From an uncultured Blautia sp. (lineage in GTDB: Bacteria; Bacillota; Clostridia; Lachnospirales; Lachnospiraceae), in the NCBI GenBank assembly GCA_945872375.1, contig CAMBYR010000107.1, positions 1 through 7,202 of the forward strand: a stretch of 7,202 bases of DNA. The letters run 5' to 3'. Shown piece after piece: positions 4,962 through 7,202 of this stretch; positions within the stretch are counted from its first letter, which is position 1, and every line of letters starts with the position of its first letter. Both the position numbers and the translations under genes were made by a program. A model generated the notes under the pieces. It had not been told where the DNA came from. It worked only from the letters and a program-made list of their open reading frames with translations, and ran no database searches.

Positions 4962-6335
4962 TTACAGTTGATTTTTTCCGCGGTAAATATATTTTCCAAG
5001 CTTTTCCTTTACAATCTTCCCGTCTTCCACCGCAAGCTGTCCCCGAAGAAATACTTTACTGATGCCCCCATGCAGCACAAAGCCCTCATAAGGGCTATAA
5101 TCGGTACGATAAGCATGGGTTCCGGCAGAAATCACACTCTCTTTTTCCGGATCAAACACCACGATATCCGCATCGCTTCCGGGGAGGATCACGCCCTTCT
5201 CAGGATAAACCCCATAAAGTCTGGCAGCATTTTCGCTTAACAGACGGCACATCTGCTCCAGGGTGATCCTGCCCTCACGGACACCATAAGTATACAGAAG
5301 CGTTCCTCTTGTCTCCACACCCGGAAGACCTCCGGGAATTTTTGTAAAATCATCACGTCCCAGGTTTTTCTGCTCCCAGGTAAAGCTGCACTGATCTGTT
5401 GCCACCGTCTGGATCAGATCTTCACCCAGCGCCTTCCAGAGACATTCCTGGTCCTCTTTTTTCCGGATCGGCGGAGCACATACATATTTCGCGCCTTCAA
5501 AATCAGGTCTGGAATAAACGCTGTCATCCAGCATAAGGTACTGAGGGCATGTCTCCGCGTATACCTTCTGTCCGGCATCCCGGGCAGCCAGAATTTCCTG
5601 AAAAGCTTTTTCGCTGGTGAGATGAACCACCATAACAGGCACCTTTGCCTGGTCCGCGATCACAAGGAGACGGTGCACTGCCTCTGCCTCCATTTCCGCA
5701 GGCCGTACCAGAGGATGGTTTTCCGGCCCCAGTCGGCCTTCTTTCTTTGCCTCATCAATCAGAGCATCGATCACTCCGGAATTTTCACAGTGCACGCCGG
5801 CAAAGCATCCATATTCTCCGAGAGTTTTTATGATTTTGTATAAATCTCTGTCATTGACCATCATAGCCGGGTACGTCATATACAGTTTAAAACTGGTAAT
5901 TCCCTCACGGATCATCTCCGGAATCTCCCGTTCCGTTTCCGGATTCCATTCCACCACGGACATATGGAAGGAATAGTCACAGGAACACTTTCCGTCTGCT
6001 TTTTGATGCCATTTTTCCAGACCTTCCTTCAGGGTGCCGCCTCCTTTATCCTGAGAAGCATAGTCGATGACAAAGGTGGTTCCGCCTAAGATCGCCGCTC
6101 TTGTCCCGGATTCAAAATCATCTGCCGTGACGGTTTTGGCCACCTCCAGATCAAAATGGGTATGTCCGTCAATAAACCCCGGAAACAGCAGCTTTCCGCT
6201 TACATCCAGAACAACTGCATCATCTGAGGAAAGATTTTTCCCTGTTTCTGCAATCTTTTCTCCGTCGATCAGAACATCCAGCATTTCCGTACCATTGCCG
6301 GATACGACCGTTCCATTTTTCAATAAATATTTCAC
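4962..6335 (-). CDS. hydA: Dihydropyrimidinase / D-hydantoinase-type cyclic amidohydrolase
   Basis: This cytoplasmic amidohydrolase should open a cyclic diamide ring (dihydropyrimidine, hydantoin or a related purine-derived ring) with a two-metal site. Numbered from the upstream ATG at 6341, the ligands are H60 and H62 in GHTHFD, K152 in SFKLYMTY (the expected carboxylated lysine), H184 in GVHCEN, H240 in VVHLTSEKA, and D316 in ATDQCSF. Y157 is the likely substrate-binding tyrosine, and GSDADIVVFDP (388-398) is the usual closing motif. The best start is the GTG at 6335: the GGGAGG ribosome site directly abuts the ATG at 6341, which is too close, but is 6 bases from this GTG, giving 457 residues and a family-like KYLLKNGTVV N-terminus. 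The exact substrate is unknown. The XdhC-type neighbour favours purine or N-heterocycle catabolism over pyrimidine turnover. Confidence 0.92.
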   Translation of the reverse strand: MKYLLKNGTVVSGNGTEMLDVLIDGEKIAETGKNLSSDDAVVLDVSGKLLFPGFIDGHTHFDLEVAKTVTADDFESGTRAAILGGTTFVIDYASQDKGGGTLKEGLEKWHQKADGKCSCDYSFHMSVVEWNPETEREIPEMIREGITSFKLYMTYPAMMVNDRDLYKIIKTLGEYGCFAGVHCENSGVIDALIDEAKKEGRLGPENHPLVRPAEMEAEAVHRLLVIADQAKVPVMVVHLTSEKAFQEILAARDAGQKVYAETCPQYLMLDDSVYSRPDFEGAKYVCAPPIRKKEDQECLWKALGEDLIQTVATDQCSFTWEQKNLGRDDFTKIPGGLPGVETRGTLLYTYGVREGRITLEQMCRLLSENAARLYGVYPEKGVILPGSDADIVVFDPEKESVISAGTHAYRTDYSPYEGFVLHGGISKVFLRGQLAVEDGKIVKEKLGKYIYRGKNQL

Positions 6336-6367
6336 AGGCATCCTCCCTTTTCTTTTTTTTTCATCAT
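6332..6367 (-). CDS. Possible 11-codon leader peptide overlapping the hydA start
   Basis: A short frame reads MMKKKEKGGCL and stops with a TGA that overlaps the proposed hydA GTG start as GTGA, the classic 4-base arrangement for translational coupling. AAGGGTG a few bases before its two adjacent ATG codons could serve as a ribosome site. The hydA ribosome site lies inside this frame, so ribosomes translating it would cover that site. It may be a chance frame in a purine-rich leader. Confidence 0.3.
   Translation of the reverse strand: MMKKKEKGGCL
6342..6347 (-). promoter_or_regulatory. hydA: hydA ribosome site that decides the start
   Basis: GGGAGG on the minus strand touches the ATG at 6341 with no spacer, yet stands 6 bases from the GTG at 6335. 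Normal spacing is about 5-9 bases, so initiation at the GTG is strongly favoured. Confidence 0.75.
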
Positions 6368-6406
6368 ATCACCCTTTCTTTCCCCAGACAACCTCCTTTC
6401 AATTTT

Positions 6407-6435
6407 TTTATACAGAGCAAACTTTTTTTTGAAAT
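6407..6435 (-). promoter_or_regulatory. Weak hydA-xdhC promoter candidate
   Basis: On the minus strand TATAAA (6407-6412) is a fair -10 box. The best upstream matches at a 16- or 17-base spacing (TTTCAA or ATTTCA, 6429-6435) are poor -35 boxes, as expected if an activator is needed. Transcription would start near 6400, and a consensus AAAGGAGGT at 6391-6399 would then lie unused at the very 5' end of the RNA. Confidence 0.35.
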
Positions 6436-6459
6436 CATCTTTTTCTTTTATTTTTTCTG

Positions 6460-6468
6460 TGTTATAGT
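6460..6468 (+). promoter_or_regulatory. Extended -10 promoter of the PAS-HTH regulator gene
   Basis: TGT followed by TATAGT (6463-6468) forms an extended -10 element. The -35 region is only a T-rich tract. Transcription would start near 6475, exactly where the hairpin repeat begins, about 70 bases before the regulator start codon. Confidence 0.45.
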
Positions 6469-6474
6469 TTATTT

Positions 6475-6501
6475 GTAACTGTTCAGTGTCTTCGCAGTTA
6501 C
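6475..6501. repeat. Dispersed 27-bp hairpin repeat, copy 2
   Basis: GTAACTGT (6475-6482) pairs with GCAGTTAC (6494-6501) around the same 11-base loop as the copy at 3012. It differs from that copy at two positions: one in the loop, and one in the stem where A-T becomes G-T, so the stem survives. Here the repeat lies in the 5' leader of the regulator gene rather than in a 3' tail. Confidence 0.75.
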
Positions 6502-6545
6502 TCAAAATCATCATATTTCATCTCATAGAAACAGGAGGTAAACTC

Positions 6546-7175
6546 ATGGGACGACTTTCCACCTTAAAGCAAATTGCACATGATCTTGCGCTGCTGTTTG
6601 GTCCGGACTGTGAAGTATGTATCCATGATCTGAAAGCTCAGGATCTGGAACATTCCATCGTATATATTGAAAATGGCCATGTTTCCAACCGAAAGATCGG
6701 TGACGGCCCCTCTGATGCGGTATTTGACGCCATTCGCAAGCAGGACGGAGAAGACATCAGGGACAGAACCGGCTATTTAATGAAAACGTCTGACGGCAAA
6801 ATTCTCAAATGCAGCACATCCTATATTCATGATGATGACGGTTCTCTTCATTATGTTTTTGCCATCAATTATGACATTACGAAGCTGACCATGATTGACA
6901 GTGCCCTTCACAATCTGGTATCTCCTGTCAATCAGGCAGAAAAACCAAAGGAAATCAAACGAAATGTAAACGAGCTGCTGAATCAGCTCATTGAAGAATC
7001 TGTAAAGCTGGTTGGAAAACCGGTGGCGCTTATGACAAAGGATGACAAAGTGGCAGCCATTCAGTTTCTCAATGATTCCGGCGCATTTCTGATCACCAAA
7101 TCCGGAGACAAGGTCGCCAACTATTTTGGTATTTCCAAATATACCCTGTACAGCTACATCTATGTAAACAAGTAA
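6546..7175 (+). CDS. YheO/DauR-type PAS-HTH transcriptional regulator
   Basis: This 209-residue protein matches the YheO family: an N-terminal YheO-like PAS sensor domain (about 7-118) and a C-terminal DauR-type helix-turn-helix (about 140-205). The N-terminal domain shows DLALLFGPDCEVCIHDL (13-29), an IGDGPSDAV segment (51-59) and the FAINYDITKL strand (105-114). The C-terminal domain shows GKPVALMTKDDKVAAIQFLN (157-176) and the recognition-helix region GDKVANYFGISKYTLYSYI (187-205). The ATG at 6546 has AGGAGGT upstream at ideal spacing; an earlier in-frame ATG at 6486 lies inside the hairpin repeat and lacks a ribosome site. It is divergent from the amidohydrolase-XdhC pair across about 200 bases, which suggests that it senses a small molecule and controls that operon. 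The ligand is unknown. Confidence 0.92.
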   Translation: MGRLSTLKQIAHDLALLFGPDCEVCIHDLKAQDLEHSIVYIENGHVSNRKIGDGPSDAVFDAIRKQDGEDIRDRTGYLMKTSDGKILKCSTSYIHDDDGSLHYVFAINYDITKLTMIDSALHNLVSPVNQAEKPKEIKRNVNELLNQLIEESVKLVGKPVALMTKDDKVAAIQFLNDSGAFLITKSGDKVANYFGISKYTLYSYIYVNK

Positions 7176-7177
7176 TC

Positions 7178-7202
7178 AAAAAAAAACGGCAGAAGGATCT
7201 TC
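7178..7202 (+). terminator. Probable intrinsic terminator of the regulator gene, cut by window edge
   Basis: An A-run (7178-7186) is followed by CGGCAGAAG (7187-7195), a GAT loop, and CTTC (7199-7202), which already pairs with GAAG. The remaining arm, expected to read TGCCG then a T-run, would lie outside the window. It starts three bases after the stop codon. Confidence 0.6.

Noticed and set aside
4167..5240. 357-codon plus-strand open frame opposite the xdhC-type and hydA genes
   Set aside because: It crosses the end of one real gene and the start of another, has no ribosome site, and shows no domain.
5385..5402. Gln after the metal-binding Asp in the HydA motif ATDQCSF
   Set aside because: First taken as loss of a conserved His, but as I recall this position varies (His or Asn in other dihydropyrimidinases), while the metal ligands are all present.
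6332..6514. 60-codon minus-strand frame covering the hydA leader
   Set aside because: Its upstream part crosses the hairpin repeat and the predicted promoters and has no ribosome site; only the last 11 codons are worth considering.
1..7202. CRISPR array, tRNA, rRNA, insertion sequence or prophage genes
   Set aside because: No regularly spaced repeats, tRNA-like or rRNA-like sequence, transposase or phage motif was seen in the window.

Overview
The window looks like a chromosomal segment from a gut-type Clostridia, most likely Lachnospiraceae. The basis is strong AGGAGG ribosome sites, moderate base composition, an RNase HII with the long N-terminal extension common in Clostridia, two small secreted lipoproteins, and a dihydropyrimidinase/XdhC pair of the kind found with anaerobic purine catabolism. 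The genus cannot be fixed from the sequence alone.

Layout. Positions 1-2358 hold three minus-strand genes read right to left: trpS (tryptophanyl-tRNA synthetase), a secreted cyclophilin-type peptidyl-prolyl isomerase lipoprotein with its own promoter, and the N-terminal 132 codons of rnhB, cut by the window edge. trpS is divergent from luxS (2523-3002, +), and the two promoters stand back to back with their -35 boxes four bases apart. luxS is followed by a 27-bp hairpin repeat and a bidirectional intrinsic terminator that it shares with the convergent SH3-domain lipoprotein gene (3132-3569, -).

Positions 3570-3917 carry no gene but are rich in structure: a degenerate inverted-repeat element, a near-perfect 24-bp palindrome, three arms that can form two mutually exclusive hairpins, and a plausible minus-strand promoter. 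Together these suggest a long structured leader for the lipoprotein gene, or a small mobile repeat or small RNA.

Positions 3918-6335 hold a two-gene minus-strand unit: a dihydropyrimidinase/D-hydantoinase-type amidohydrolase, then an XdhC-family accessory protein whose recognisable domains are in the reverse of the usual order. A divergent YheO/DauR-type PAS-HTH regulator (6546-7175, +) lies upstream and is the obvious candidate controller. The pairing suggests a molybdenum-hydroxylase-linked purine or N-heterocycle pathway, although no hydroxylase structural gene is present here. The hydA start is best read as a GTG in a 4-nt GTGA overlap with a possible 11-codon leader peptide. The regulator's leader contains a second copy (25 of 27 bases identical) of the hairpin repeat found after luxS.

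The most interesting items are the dispersed hairpin repeat, the structured 3570-3917 region, the permuted XdhC protein, and the abutting trpS/luxS promoters. None of these amounts to a proven new system on sequence alone.
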